Source: Mucilaginibacter straminoryzae (GTDB lineage: Bacteria > Bacteroidota > Bacteroidia > Sphingobacteriales > Sphingobacteriaceae). Taken from it: DNA of 64,000 bases. Every line of letters starts with the position of its first letter. Position 1 is the stretch's first letter. Under the pieces are notes generated by a model. The model was not told the origin of the DNA, searched no databases, and saw only the letters and a program-made list of their open reading frames with translations. The position numbers and the translations under genes were made by a program. The DNA lies in contig NZ_JALJEJ010000009.1 of assembly GCF_022953055.1 (NCBI RefSeq), positions 1 to 64,000 of the forward strand, written 5' to 3'. Of the stretch, positions 1 through 8,502 are shown one piece after another.

Positions 1-106
1 CTTTCCTCTTTCTGCAAAAACACCCAAACCAACAAAAAAACTTAAAGTAAGCTGACACCATACAGCTTTCCTAATAAACCCGTCAAAATCTCTTTAAATA
101 AAAAAA

Positions 107-133
107 CCGCCTCATAATTGACTCATGAGACGG
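107..133 (-). terminator. Intrinsic terminator of the DUF5686 gene
   Basis: Nine-base arms CCGCCTCAT and ATGAGACGG pair with one mismatch around a 9-nt loop. On the minus strand the hairpin is followed by six T. It lies 25 bases past the stop codon of the minus-strand gene that ends at 158. Confidence 0.75.
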
Positions 134-157
134 CTTCTTTTCTTTATCATGCTTGGT

Positions 158-2623
158 TTATCTTAACCCGTAGAAGAAGCGGATACCTTGCGTCATTTTC
201 TTACTGCCGTTATACGCTATACCGTAATCCAGGCGTAGAAAGAAGCGTTTGATACCCACATAAAACTCCGAGTAATTTTGTTTACCGCCCTGTTGGGTTA
301 AATAGTTCACCCCGATCAGTTCTTCCAGTTTCAAGGAGTTAATTAGCGGAACACGGTTAGTTAGCCAACCCGAAAAGTTGTGCTCAAAGTGTGCTTCAAG
401 GAAATTGCGGTCTGTACTAAACTGATAGAACGGTAAAAAGTGAAAACCACCGATGGTTGGATCGAATACCCGACCCTGGTTACCCAAAAAATGGTTATAA
501 TCCATAAAGTAGATGGTGTTCCTGTTCAGGAAGCTGCCGCCCGTAATTTTAAAGGCAGAATAACCTACCAGACCCGTTGACAAGTGATCGTCGTAAATAT
601 CAACAGAAGCGAAATCATAATCAACGTCTGATCCTAAACCATGGATACCCTTACGGTAATTTACTTTGATTTTAGGATAAGCAGACTGTTCGTAATAGCG
701 ACCGTCCGGCCGGGTGGTATACCGCTGGTCGAAAGTAAACGTTACAGATGCCCGTAATGTTAATGCCTGGTTCTTTGGGAACAACGAATTAGGTATCTCC
801 GGACCTAATGGTCGCAAAGGATCATTAGAAGTATAGCTTTTGTTTTTCGTGTCAAAAATATGATTGAAAGAAGTATTATACAATTGCTCGCGATCGGCAT
901 AAGACAATTGCAAGTAACCCAAAATACCGTTAGATAGCTCGCGCTGATAGCCCAGTAAAGCAAACTGCGAACGGTAATATTTAACGTAGTTATTCTCGCT
1001 CAGCAAAGTACTTAGCGTATTAAAAGAAAGCGACCGGGTACCGGCATTACTCAGGTCTAAGATGTCCGTTCCGGCTGTAGCATAGAAATATCCCTGCCTG
1101 TCCGGATCGTAATTATAGGTAAAGTGCACATTGCCGTTCAGCTTGTTGTTGGTAAAGCTGTAACGCAATGCCGGGGAAATCGTAAACGACTGCCTGCTGG
1201 CATAGAATTGCGTCCACGCCGCTTTCAGGTTTACGCCCCAACCCTCAACCGTATTATAAAACAAGGTTTGGTAGAACGGATACAGGTACCAGCTTTGCCC
1301 TTTATACCTGTTGGTATGGCTGTAGCCGAAAAGGAAGTATCCCAGCGGGGCAAACTGATTTTTAGCGCGCTCTACAGAATCCTGGTATTGCGGAGTATGC
1401 TTAATAGTGAAGAGACTATCCTTACGAACATAGTCTCTCACCTCTAGCCTTGTCAGCGGTACCGGCCGGGTATCAGCCCAATAGTCGAAAGATTTGGTAT
1501 TTGCAGCCGTATCAATGTGCATAATCTCGCCATTGAAATGACCGGGTTTAAATCCAGGGTTAAGGTTATAATTATTGTAAACGCCTACATAATAGCCTTC
1601 GAACACAAACCCTAATACTTTACCGCTGAACGTATACTGCACCGAAACCGGCATCCAAACACTATCCGTTATAGGGATATACTGCTGGCTGATGCGCATT
1701 TGATCTACAAGATTTAAACGGGCATCATCAGTCAATAACAAATCTACGCTGTATAATCGCCAGTCGCCTTCAATAATGTAGATATACCCGCGGTAACAAG
1801 GGCTATGTTCCCTCTTAGGTGTTACGTCAATCTTATCAATCACCCGCCCATTCTCTACAGATACCCCTGAAAGGCGGTAGTTATAATAAGACATCGCATT
1901 ATCCGCTAAAGGTGAGATAAATGCCCTGCTGCTTAGCCCTTCTATCTCAAACAGGTTATTATAAAAATTCACCTGAAGATCAGAGGCCTTGTTGTAGCTA
2001 AAGGCCGTATTCTGCCCGGCAATTTTAGAGGCAATCATCTCCTCTTTTACTTTATTGGGCTGTTGGAAATCATATTTAGAAAGCGACTCCGATTGGTAAA
2101 GAATACCCTTCCCGGTCGAATCCAGTTCTAATGCTTGCGCAACCGGTCCGCTCATTAAACTTTTAGGTGATTTCAATAAACGTTGCACACCTTTTACATA
2201 GACAGCACAAGAATACTGGTCGACCTGGTATTTATAAAAATGCCTCTTTGCGATCACCTGCTTCATGATACTATCGGCAGGACCATTGCGGCGAATCACC
2301 CGCTCAATCTGGCGGGGCTTAAATATTTCCTGATCCAACTGAATATCGTTACGGCTATCCTGGTTACCAATGGTGATCTTAACCGTTTTTTCGACATAGC
2401 CTACAAAACGATATACTACGCTATAAGTTCCCGGCGAAAGTTTAAACTGGTAAAAACCGTCTTCGTTAGCCGTTGTACCGTATGTGCTGTTACGAATATA
2501 CACGGAGGTAAAGCCTATCGGCTTACCGCTATTATCGGTTATTCTGCCCGACAGCAAATAAGTTTGCGCGAATACAAAATGTGTGATCAGCAAAAAAAGC
2601 GCAGAAAGTAACGTTTTCCTCAT
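158..2623 (-). CDS. DUF5686 and carboxypeptidase-regulatory-like domain outer-membrane protein
   Basis: An 821-residue exported protein. The ATG at 2623 is preferred to one six codons upstream because it gives a clean signal peptide (MRKTLLSALFLLITHFVFAQ). Residues about 21-105 form a carboxypeptidase-regulatory-like beta-sandwich (LSGRITDNSGKPIGFTSVYI). The rest is rich in alternating aromatic strands and ends in an aromatic C-terminal strand (FFYGLR), as expected for an outer-membrane barrel. The architecture matches the DUF5686 family, which is common in Bacteroidota and whose substrate is not known. The gene stands alone, divergent from kbl, and ends in a clear terminator. Confidence 0.85.
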   Translation of the reverse strand: MRKTLLSALFLLITHFVFAQTYLLSGRITDNSGKPIGFTSVYIRNSTYGTTANEDGFYQFKLSPGTYSVVYRFVGYVEKTVKITIGNQDSRNDIQLDQEIFKPRQIERVIRRNGPADSIMKQVIAKRHFYKYQVDQYSCAVYVKGVQRLLKSPKSLMSGPVAQALELDSTGKGILYQSESLSKYDFQQPNKVKEEMIASKIAGQNTAFSYNKASDLQVNFYNNLFEIEGLSSRAFISPLADNAMSYYNYRLSGVSVENGRVIDKIDVTPKREHSPCYRGYIYIIEGDWRLYSVDLLLTDDARLNLVDQMRISQQYIPITDSVWMPVSVQYTFSGKVLGFVFEGYYVGVYNNYNLNPGFKPGHFNGEIMHIDTAANTKSFDYWADTRPVPLTRLEVRDYVRKDSLFTIKHTPQYQDSVERAKNQFAPLGYFLFGYSHTNRYKGQSWYLYPFYQTLFYNTVEGWGVNLKAAWTQFYASRQSFTISPALRYSFTNNKLNGNVHFTYNYDPDRQGYFYATAGTDILDLSNAGTRSLSFNTLSTLLSENNYVKYYRSQFALLGYQRELSNGILGYLQLSYADREQLYNTSFNHIFDTKNKSYTSNDPLRPLGPEIPNSLFPKNQALTLRASVTFTFDQRYTTRPDGRYYEQSAYPKIKVNYRKGIHGLGSDVDYDFASVDIYDDHLSTGLVGYSAFKITGGSFLNRNTIYFMDYNHFLGNQGRVFDPTIGGFHFLPFYQFSTDRNFLEAHFEHNFSGWLTNRVPLINSLKLEELIGVNYLTQQGGKQNYSEFYVGIKRFFLRLDYGIAYNGSKKMTQGIRFFYGLR

Positions 2624-2724
2624 ATTAATACTACATAACACTTGTGATGGGGTAAAATGTTTTATATGCGCGCTAAAAAGTACGTTTATAACAGCTTAGC
2701 ATTCCGCAAGCAATACTTTATAGT

Positions 2725-2732
2725 TAAGTTTG
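2725..2732 (+). promoter_or_regulatory. Putative -7 element of the kbl promoter
   Basis: TAAGTTTG matches the Bacteroidota -7 consensus TAnnTTTG and ends 18 bases before the kbl ATG. No convincing TTG -33 element is seen about 20 bases upstream, so the call rests on the -7 box and its position. Confidence 0.45.
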
Positions 2733-2750
2733 CATCCTAAAATTACTACC

Positions 2751-3941
2751 ATGTACAAAACCCTACAACCGGTATTGGAGCAGGAATTAGCCCAGATAAA
2801 AGAAGCCGGCCTATACAAAAAAGAAAGAGTAATTATCTCCCCACAAGGAGCAGACATAGAAGTTCAAGGCGGCCAGGAAGTGATTAATTTCTGCGCTAAC
2901 AATTACCTGGGCTTATCTTCTCACCCGAAAGTAATAGAAGCCGCTAAAGAAGCGATTGATACACACGGTTACGGTTTATCATCCGTACGTTTTATTTGCG
3001 GTACCCAGGATATCCATAAAGAACTGGAGAAAAAATTAGCGGAGTTTTTAGGCACTGAAGACACCATTTTGTACGCGGCAGCATTCGACGCCAATGGCGG
3101 TGTTTTTGAACCTTTGTTTAACGAACAGGACGCCATTATTTCTGACGAGCTGAACCATGCTTCTATCATCGACGGTGTACGCTTGTGCAAAGCACAACGC
3201 CATCGCTACAAGCACGATGACATGGCCGATCTGGAAGAAAAACTGAAAGCGACACAAGAGCTTCGTCACCGGATCATCGTTACAGATGGTGCATTCTCAA
3301 TGGACGGCACCATCGCCCAGTTGGATAAGATCTGTGATCTGGCCGATAAGTATAACGCCTTGGTAATGATTGACGAAAGCCATTGCTCTGGCTTTATGGG
3401 TAAAACCGGCCGCGGAACTCACGAGCATCACAACGTGATGGGCCGTATTGATATTATCACCGGCACGTTAGGTAAGGCATTGGGCGGCGCGTCAGGTGGT
3501 TTCACATCTGGCCGTAAAGAGATTATTGATATGCTTCGCCAGCGCTCGCGCCCTTACCTGTTCTCTAATACCCTTGCACCTTCTATTGCAGGTGCATCTA
3601 TCAAGGTACTGGATATGTTGAACGAAACGACAGATTTGCGCGATAAACTGGAACGTAACACCCAATACTTCCGCGAAAAGATGACCGCAGCCGGTTTTGA
3701 TATTAAGCCAGGTGTTCACCCAATTGTACCGGTAATGTTGTACGATGCCAAACTTGCACAAGAGTTCGCCGCCAAAATGCTGGAAGAAGGCATTTATGTA
3801 ATCGGTTTTTACTACCCCGTAGTACCGCAGGGTAAAGCGCGCATCCGTGTGCAGATCTCAGCAGCCCATGATACCGAACATCTCGACAAAGCAATTGCCG
3901 CCTTTACCAAAGTTGGCAAGGAATTGGGTGTGATTAAATAA
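2751..3941 (+). CDS. kbl: Glycine C-acetyltransferase (2-amino-3-ketobutyrate CoA ligase)
   Basis: A 396-residue PLP enzyme of the alpha-oxoamine synthase family. It cleaves 2-amino-3-oxobutyrate with CoA to glycine and acetyl-CoA, the second step of threonine degradation. Visible signatures are [13 protein letters not shown] near residue 50, [12 protein letters not shown], the PLP aspartate in [13 protein letters not shown], and [14 protein letters not shown] with the Schiff-base lysine at about residue 242. Length agrees with Kbl (395-398). The ATG at 2751 is preferred over an in-frame TTG at 2730, which overlaps the -7 box. No threonine dehydrogenase gene is adjacent. A related synthase (such as serine palmitoyltransferase) is possible, but the motif set fits Kbl best. 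Confidence 0.93.
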   Translation: MYKTLQPVLEQELAQIKEAGLYKKERVIISPQGADIEVQGGQEVINFCANNYLGLSSHPKVIEAAKEAIDTHGYGLSSVRFICGTQDIHKELEKKLAEFLGTEDTILYAAAFDANGGVFEPLFNEQDAIISDELNHASIIDGVRLCKAQRHRYKHDDMADLEEKLKATQELRHRIIVTDGAFSMDGTIAQLDKICDLADKYNALVMIDESHCSGFMGKTGRGTHEHHNVMGRIDIITGTLGKALGGASGGFTSGRKEIIDMLRQRSRPYLFSNTLAPSIAGASIKVLDMLNETTDLRDKLERNTQYFREKMTAAGFDIKPGVHPIVPVMLYDAKLAQEFAAKMLEEGIYVIGFYYPVVPQGKARIRVQISAAHDTEHLDKAIAAFTKVGKELGVIK

Positions 3942-3973
3942 TACGTATAATTAATTATATTTGCACGTATAAT
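3941..3973 (+). promoter_or_regulatory. Promoter and possible operator of the toxin-antitoxin pair
   Basis: TATATTTG at 3956-3963 matches the Bacteroidota -7 box and lies 20 bases before the antitoxin ATG. It is flanked by two copies of ACGTATAAT (3943-3951 and 3965-3973) spaced 22 bases apart, about two helical turns. The left copy is part of the palindrome ATACGTAT (3941-3948). The arrangement suits autorepression by the antitoxin, which is an inference. Confidence 0.45.
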
Positions 3974-3982
3974 CATCAGGCT

Positions 3983-4264
3983 ATGGCAACTACTAAACTT
4001 ACATTAAGTATTGAAGCTGATACAATTGAAAAGGCTAAAAAGTATGCAAAAAAGCAGCACACCAGCCTTTCAAAGCTTTTTACAAATTTTGTAAATGAAG
4101 TTGCAGGAGAAAGTAAAAATGAAGATGATCCGCTGTTGAAAAAAATTAAAGAAACTGAGCCATCAGAGGTGGTTAGAGCACTTACAGGGATTATAAAGAT
4201 GCCTGATAATTTTGATGTAAAAGAAGCTAAGTATCAATATCTGAAAGAAAAGTATGGCTTATAA
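3983..4264 (+). CDS. DUF6364-type antitoxin
   Basis: A 93-residue protein starting MATTKLTLSIEADTIEKAKK, then AKKQHTSLSKLFTNFVNEVAGE. The beta-strand followed by two helices with T-S-L-S-K is the ribbon-helix-helix-like pattern of the DUF6364 family, whose genes usually precede PIN-domain toxins. The acidic C-terminal half would bind and block the toxin. The gene overlaps the toxin gene by 11 bases, which implies translational coupling. Autoregulation through the flanking direct repeats is likely but not shown. Both genes are more AT-rich than their kbl and pheS neighbours, suggesting horizontal acquisition. Confidence 0.8.
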   Translation: MATTKLTLSIEADTIEKAKKYAKKQHTSLSKLFTNFVNEVAGESKNEDDPLLKKIKETEPSEVVRALTGIIKMPDNFDVKEAKYQYLKEKYGL

Positions 4265-4673
4265 GAAATTATTTGTCGACAGTGATATTCTTTTGGATAT
4301 GCTGTTGCAAAGAGAGCCACATTCTTACTTCACACGATATCTGTTATCAGAGGCAAATAAATATGATATAGCCCTTACTACGTCTACACTGGTTATGGCC
4401 AATATAAATTATATTTTAACCGGACAGATTGGAAAAAGCCAAGCTAAAAAAGGTTTGGTTAATTTATTTGAAATCTTAGATGTATTACCATTTGAACCTG
4501 ACACTTTCAAATTGGCCCTAAGCAGTCAGTTTAGTGACGTAGAGGATGGAATACAACACTTTATAGCATTAAAGAATGATTGCGATGCGATCATCACCCG
4601 AAATATAAAAGATTACAAGCATTCGGCTATACCAGTTTTAACAGCCGAACAACTTTTAAGAGAAATAATATAA
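4254..4673 (+). CDS. PIN-domain (VapC-like) toxin ribonuclease
   Basis: A 139-residue PIN-domain protein. The first acidic residues are in LFVDSDILLDMLLQREPH (residues about 6-22) and the last conserved part is DCDAIITRNIKDYKHSAIPVL near residue 105-125, the standard PIN pattern binding Mg2+ or Mn2+. Family members are endoribonucleases that often cleave tRNA or rRNA and are silenced by the cognate antitoxin. The start overlaps the antitoxin end. Its stop codon TAA shares its last base with the ATG of pheS (TAATG at 4671-4675), so pheS may be read by the same ribosomes. The actual RNA target cannot be told from sequence. Confidence 0.85.
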   Translation: MAYKKLFVDSDILLDMLLQREPHSYFTRYLLSEANKYDIALTTSTLVMANINYILTGQIGKSQAKKGLVNLFEILDVLPFEPDTFKLALSSQFSDVEDGIQHFIALKNDCDAIITRNIKDYKHSAIPVLTAEQLLREII

Positions 4674-5707
4674 TGCAAGATCAGATCAATCAATATACCG
4701 CCGAGATCGAAGCGTTCAATCCTGCAAATGCAGACGAACTGGAAGCTTTCAGGATTAAATATTTAGGTACAAAAGGGATTATCAAAGACCTTTTCGAGCA
4801 GTTTAAATCTGTAAGCGCAGAAGAAAAACGTGTGTTAGGTAAGGTACTGAACCAGTTTAAACAGTCTGCCGAAGCTAAATACCAGGAGCTGAAAGAACAG
4901 TTTGAATCAGGAGCGCAGCAGTCAACTGCCGATATTGATCTTACCTTGCCGGGTACCGGCCTGGAAGTAGGCTCGCGCCATCCGTTGTCTTTAGTTCAAA
5001 GTGAGATCGTAGATATTTTTAAACGTTTGGGTTTCGTGGTAGCAGAAGGACCGGAAATTGAGGACGACTGGCATAACTTCTCTGCCCTTAACTTCCCGGA
5101 TGAACATCCGGCACGCGATATGCAGGATACCTTCTTCATCAAGAAGAATAACGGCAAGGATGATATTGCATTACGTACACATACCTCATCTGTACAGGTA
5201 CGCATGATGGAGAACGGCAAGCCACCTTTCCGCGCGATTATGCCAGGCCGTGTATACCGTAACGAGGCTATCTCTGCGCGGGCGCATTGCTTCTTCCACC
5301 AAATAGAAGGTTTATATGTGGATGAGAACGTTTCCTTTGCTGATCTGAAACAAACGCTCTATCACTTTGTCCAGGAATTATATGGAGAAGGTACCAAAGT
5401 ACGTTTCCGCCCGTCGTACTTCCCGTTCACCGAGCCTTCTGCAGAAATGGATATCTCTTGTACCATTTGCAAAGGCGCAGGCTGTAACATGTGTAAGTAT
5501 TCTGGCTGGGTAGAAATTCTGGGCTGTGGTATGGTTGACCCGAACGTATTGGAAAATTGTGGCATCGATTCGAAAAAATACACTGGCTTTGCCTTTGGTA
5601 TGGGGGTTGAACGTATTGCCAACTTAAAATATGTGATCCGGGATCTGCGTTTGTTCTCAGAGAACGATGTCCGTTTCCTGAAGCAGTTTAAAACCGAAAT
5701 GATATGA
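4673..5707 (+). CDS. pheS: Phenylalanine--tRNA ligase alpha subunit
   Basis: A 344-residue class II aminoacyl-tRNA synthetase subunit that charges tRNA-Phe together with PheT, whose gene is not in this window. The N-terminal coiled coil (residues about 1-85) is followed by RHPLSLVQSEIVDIFKRLGF, motif 2 around RVYRNEAISARAHCFFHQIE, and motif 3 in FAFGMGVERIANLKY. A Cys cluster (CTICKGAGCNMCKYSGW) is near residue 260. The ATG at 4673 agrees with family length and overlaps the toxin stop by one base; an upstream in-frame start would add 31 unrelated residues. No separate promoter with a clear -7 box is seen, so expression may depend on the toxin-antitoxin promoter. Confidence 0.96.
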   Translation: MQDQINQYTAEIEAFNPANADELEAFRIKYLGTKGIIKDLFEQFKSVSAEEKRVLGKVLNQFKQSAEAKYQELKEQFESGAQQSTADIDLTLPGTGLEVGSRHPLSLVQSEIVDIFKRLGFVVAEGPEIEDDWHNFSALNFPDEHPARDMQDTFFIKKNNGKDDIALRTHTSSVQVRMMENGKPPFRAIMPGRVYRNEAISARAHCFFHQIEGLYVDENVSFADLKQTLYHFVQELYGEGTKVRFRPSYFPFTEPSAEMDISCTICKGAGCNMCKYSGWVEILGCGMVDPNVLENCGIDSKKYTGFAFGMGVERIANLKYVIRDLRLFSENDVRFLKQFKTEMI

Positions 5708-6120
5708 AAAAAGCGATTATAGGATTACTTAGCTTATTTAGCCTCGTCTCTTGTGGTAAGAGCGATGTATCCTATATTCCTTATGTGGCGGTTAATTTTC
5801 AGGCGCCACTTTCAGATCCGCGCCTGAGTAAACTGAACAGCCCAGGTGGCGCAGTGATTGTTAACGGCTACGGCGTTGCCGGACTGGTATTGTACCGCGA
5901 ACCCGATGGCAGTTTTGCCGCGTACGACCGTTGCAGCAGCTACGAACCTGAAAAAAAATGTGCAGTTAACATTGATGATACTGGTTTTACCGTGACAGAC
6001 CCCTGTAGCGGTTCCAAGTTTTCGCTAAGCGACGGTTCGCCGGTAAAAGCCCCTGCATCGCGTTCTTTAAAGGCCTATTCGGTAAATGTGAGTAATTTTG
6101 TGATATTTGTGAGTAATTGA
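5704..6120 (+). CDS. Rieske-fold-like lipoprotein lacking cluster ligands
   Basis: A 138-residue lipoprotein with signal MKKAIIGLLSLFSLVSC and the lipobox cysteine at residue 17. The C-terminal half resembles a Rieske domain: DRCSSYEPEKKC corresponds to box 1 (normally CxHxGC), and DPCSGSKFSLSDGSPVKAPA to box 2 (normally CPCHGSxFxxxxGxxxxGPA), followed by LKAY. Both histidine ligand positions are serine, so a [2Fe-2S] cluster of the normal kind is unlikely. The gene overlaps pheS by four bases (ATGA) and the TetR gene by one. The fold assignment is from pattern only and the function is unknown. Confidence 0.7.
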   Translation: MKKAIIGLLSLFSLVSCGKSDVSYIPYVAVNFQAPLSDPRLSKLNSPGGAVIVNGYGVAGLVLYREPDGSFAAYDRCSSYEPEKKCAVNIDDTGFTVTDPCSGSKFSLSDGSPVKAPASRSLKAYSVNVSNFVIFVSN

Positions 6121-6701
6121 TGGAAGCCGACAAAATAAAAGAAAGCATAAAAAGGGCCGCGCAAGAGCTTTTCCGCAAATTCGGGTATCACAAAACAAGT
6201 GTGAATGAAATTGCCAAAAGAGCCAAGATAGCAAAGGCAACCATCTATAAATACTTCGAAAGCAAAGAGGATATCCTGCATGCCCTGCTGATGGATTACA
6301 TCCGGGTGAGCGTGGATGAACTGATACATAGCGACAGCCACCAGCTGGATGAGGAAGCTCACCTGGCCAACCTGATCCTGAAAACCAGCCGCCTTTCGTA
6401 TACCGTCTGTAATGAATTCATCGGGTGGGATTTCATCCGCGAATCCACCAACTCGCAAGAGTTCCTAAAGAACCTCTCTAACGAACTGGAAGAAATGCTG
6501 CTAAGCTCGTTCACCAAACTTAATGGTGTACGCAAATTAGAAGGCTATCACCAACGCCTGCGTTTCCTGATCAAGTGCAGCAAAAGCATCGTATTCAGCT
6601 TCGCCTTTACTTCTGTAAGCGATGCGGACGTTCGCAAGAACTTTGTTTCTTTCCAGAAAGAAATTCTCCCCTACCTTGTTAAGGCTGCTATAGCAGTTTA
6701 G
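6120..6701 (+). CDS. TetR/AcrR family transcriptional regulator
   Basis: A 193-residue regulator. The N-terminal helix-turn-helix is plain: AAQELFRKFGYHKTSVNEIA then KRAKIAKATIYKYFESKEDI (residues about 10-55). The C-terminal helical part (FLKNLSNELEEMLLSSF, SIVFSFAFTSVSDADV) would bind a ligand and dimerise. The ATG at 6120 shares its first base with the TGA of the lipoprotein gene; a TTG one codon earlier is an alternative. It is the last gene of the pheS transcription unit and its target genes are not evident. Confidence 0.88.
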   Translation: MEADKIKESIKRAAQELFRKFGYHKTSVNEIAKRAKIAKATIYKYFESKEDILHALLMDYIRVSVDELIHSDSHQLDEEAHLANLILKTSRLSYTVCNEFIGWDFIRESTNSQEFLKNLSNELEEMLLSSFTKLNGVRKLEGYHQRLRFLIKCSKSIVFSFAFTSVSDADVRKNFVSFQKEILPYLVKAAIAV

Positions 6702-6817
6702 GTTTTGTTTGAAACTTTCCTCAACTAATTCTTAATAATTTTTTCATTTAAATTTCACTATACCATTTTGGTTTTTGGTTCAAATTTACTATGTTAGCAT
6801 AATAAATTCTTACACCT

Positions 6818-6925
6818 ATGAACCGCGAATTACAAGACTTTTCTACCCGGATCGACCAGGATTTCGATATGGGTGACGTTAAACCAAACAGTATCTGGCT
6901 ATTTCTGCTGGCCCTGTTCATCTGA
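6818..6925 (+). CDS. Possible 35-residue small protein with hydrophobic tail
   Basis: An ATG-initiated frame of 35 codons in the 274-base gap between the TetR gene and rlmD. It begins MNRELQDFSTRIDQDFDMGD and ends with a hydrophobic stretch IWLFLLALFI. The composition (charged amphipathic start, tail-anchor-like end) and the absence of any other content in the gap make it a plausible microprotein. There is no recognised family and no clear promoter, so it could be chance. Confidence 0.4.
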   Translation: MNRELQDFSTRIDQDFDMGDVKPNSIWLFLLALFI

Positions 6926-6960
6926 TGGGGTTTTAGTTTAGCCATTAACAGATAATTGGG

Positions 6961-6968
6961 TAACTTTG
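6961..6968 (+). promoter_or_regulatory. Putative -7 element of the rlmD promoter
   Basis: TAACTTTG matches TAnnTTTG and ends only seven bases before the rlmD ATG. If used, the transcript would be nearly leaderless. The -33 element is weak. Confidence 0.45.
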
Positions 6969-6975
6969 CAGCCTG

Positions 6976-8382
6976 ATGAATAAAGCTGCAAACAACAGGC
7001 TGTTTGAAAACATTTCTGTAATAGATATTGCCGAAGAAGGCAAAGGCGTTGGCAAGGCAGACGAACTGGTGCTTTTTATTGAAAAAGCCGTTCCCGGTGA
7101 TGTTGCCGATGTGGAAGTATACCGTAAGAAAAAGAATTTCGGCGAGGCAAAGATCATTAATCTTATACACGCTTCCGAATACCGCACCCAACCGTTTTGC
7201 GAACATTTTGGCACCTGCGGCGGGTGTAAATGGCAACACATGACTTACGCCGCACAGTTGCAGTTTAAGCAAAAAACAGTAGCCGATGCGCTGGGTCGCC
7301 TGGCAAAGATAGATGTGGCCAACATGCTGCCTATTGTAGCCTCGCCCGCCGACCGCTACTATCGCAACAAACTGGAATTTACCTTTTCAAACAAACGCTG
7401 GCTGAACGATGGTGAGAACCGCAGCGACGAGCCGGTAAATATGGATGCACTGGGCTTCCACATTCCCGGCCGGTTTGATAAGATCCTGGATATTCAGCAC
7501 TGCTACTTACAACAGGACCCATCTAATGATCTGCGTAACAAGCTGCGCGATTTCTGTAAACAGCAAGGCATCAGCTTTTACAATTTAAAGCACCACGAAG
7601 GCGCCCTTCGTAACCTGATCATCCGTACGGCAGTAACAGGCGAACTGATGGTGATTGTGGTTTTTGCCTATGTGGAGCAGGAACAAATTAACCAGGTAAT
7701 GAGTTTTGTAGATGCGACGTTCCCTGAAATTACTTCGCTGCTGTACATTGTAAACCAGAAAAAGAACGATACCATTTTTGACCAGGAGGTAATCGCGTGG
7801 AAAGGTCCGGAATATATCCACGAGGAAATGAACAGCATCAGGTTCCGTATCGGGCCAAAATCTTTCTACCAAACCAACGCCATCCAGGCACAACGTTTAT
7901 ACGAGATAGCCCGTGAGTTTGCAGGTTTTAAAGGCGATGAACTGGTGTACGACCTTTATACCGGCGCCGGTACTATTGCCAACTTTATTGCCGGGCATGT
8001 AAAAGAGGTGGTTGGTGTAGAATATGTACCTTCTGCTATCGAAGACGCTAAGATCAATTCTGCTATTAATCAAATCACCAATACAAAATTTTATGCCGGT
8101 GATATGAAGGATGTTTTGAATGCAGAATTTGTAGCAGAACACGGCAAGCCGGACGTGATCATCACCGACCCGCCACGGGCAGGCATGCACCCGGACGTAG
8201 TGGCACGTTTAATGGAAATAGAAGCAGAAAAGATTGTATATGTAAGTTGCAACCCGGCTACGCAGGCACGCGATATGCTGGTATTAAAGGAAAAGTATGA
8301 CAGTGTAAAAATCCAGCCTGTTGATATGTTTCCGCATACGCAGCATGTAGAGAACGTGATGCTGTTGCAGTTGAGAAAGTAA
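6976..8382 (+). CDS. rlmD: 23S rRNA (uracil-C5)-methyltransferase, RlmD/TrmA superfamily
   Basis: A 468-residue SAM-dependent RNA methyltransferase. It has an N-terminal TRAM-like RNA-binding region (residues about 15-75), a cysteine cluster for an iron-sulfur centre (CEHFGTCGGCKWQHM, plus a later CYLQ), the SAM site VYDLYTGAGTIANF, ITDPPRAGMHPDV, and the catalytic cysteine in YVSCNPATQARDM. The closest named family modifies U1939 of 23S rRNA (RlmD, formerly RumA). RlmC or a bifunctional RlmCD cannot be excluded, since Bacteroidota enzymes are annotated variously. It is transcribed alone, ahead of an interspersed repeat. Confidence 0.88.
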   Translation: MNKAANNRLFENISVIDIAEEGKGVGKADELVLFIEKAVPGDVADVEVYRKKKNFGEAKIINLIHASEYRTQPFCEHFGTCGGCKWQHMTYAAQLQFKQKTVADALGRLAKIDVANMLPIVASPADRYYRNKLEFTFSNKRWLNDGENRSDEPVNMDALGFHIPGRFDKILDIQHCYLQQDPSNDLRNKLRDFCKQQGISFYNLKHHEGALRNLIIRTAVTGELMVIVVFAYVEQEQINQVMSFVDATFPEITSLLYIVNQKKNDTIFDQEVIAWKGPEYIHEEMNSIRFRIGPKSFYQTNAIQAQRLYEIAREFAGFKGDELVYDLYTGAGTIANFIAGHVKEVVGVEYVPSAIEDAKINSAINQITNTKFYAGDMKDVLNAEFVAEHGKPDVIITDPPRAGMHPDVVARLMEIEAEKIVYVSCNPATQARDMLVLKEKYDSVKIQPVDMFPHTQHVENVMLLQLRK

Positions 8383-8390
8383 GAAAACAT

Positions 8391-8486
8391 CGTTCATTGC
8401 GAAAGTAATCTCCCTCTCCTTTGGAGAGGGCTGGGGAGAGGTCGAGGAGATTGCTTCGTCGGCGCTCGCTCCTCCTCGCAATGACG
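8391..8486. repeat. Interspersed palindromic repeat after rlmD
   Basis: A nested imperfect inverted repeat. The outer arms are CGTTCATTGCGA (8391-8402) and TCGCAATGACG (8476-8486). The middle arms are GTAATCTCC and GGAGATTGC. The core is a perfect 8-base hairpin CCCTCTCC-ttt-GGAGAGGG (8412-8430) followed by a further GGGGAGAGG. Wording such as CGTCATTGCGAG recurs at 21.44 kb. It may also work as a terminator for rlmD. It resembles the REP-like elements scattered in many Bacteroidota genomes. Confidence 0.75.
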
Positions 8487-8502
8487 TATCAGCTATATAG
8501 TT

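Noticed and set aside
2183..2611. 142-codon plus-strand frame inside the DUF5686 gene
   Set aside because: Antisense shadow of a well-supported gene, with no independent start context or motif.
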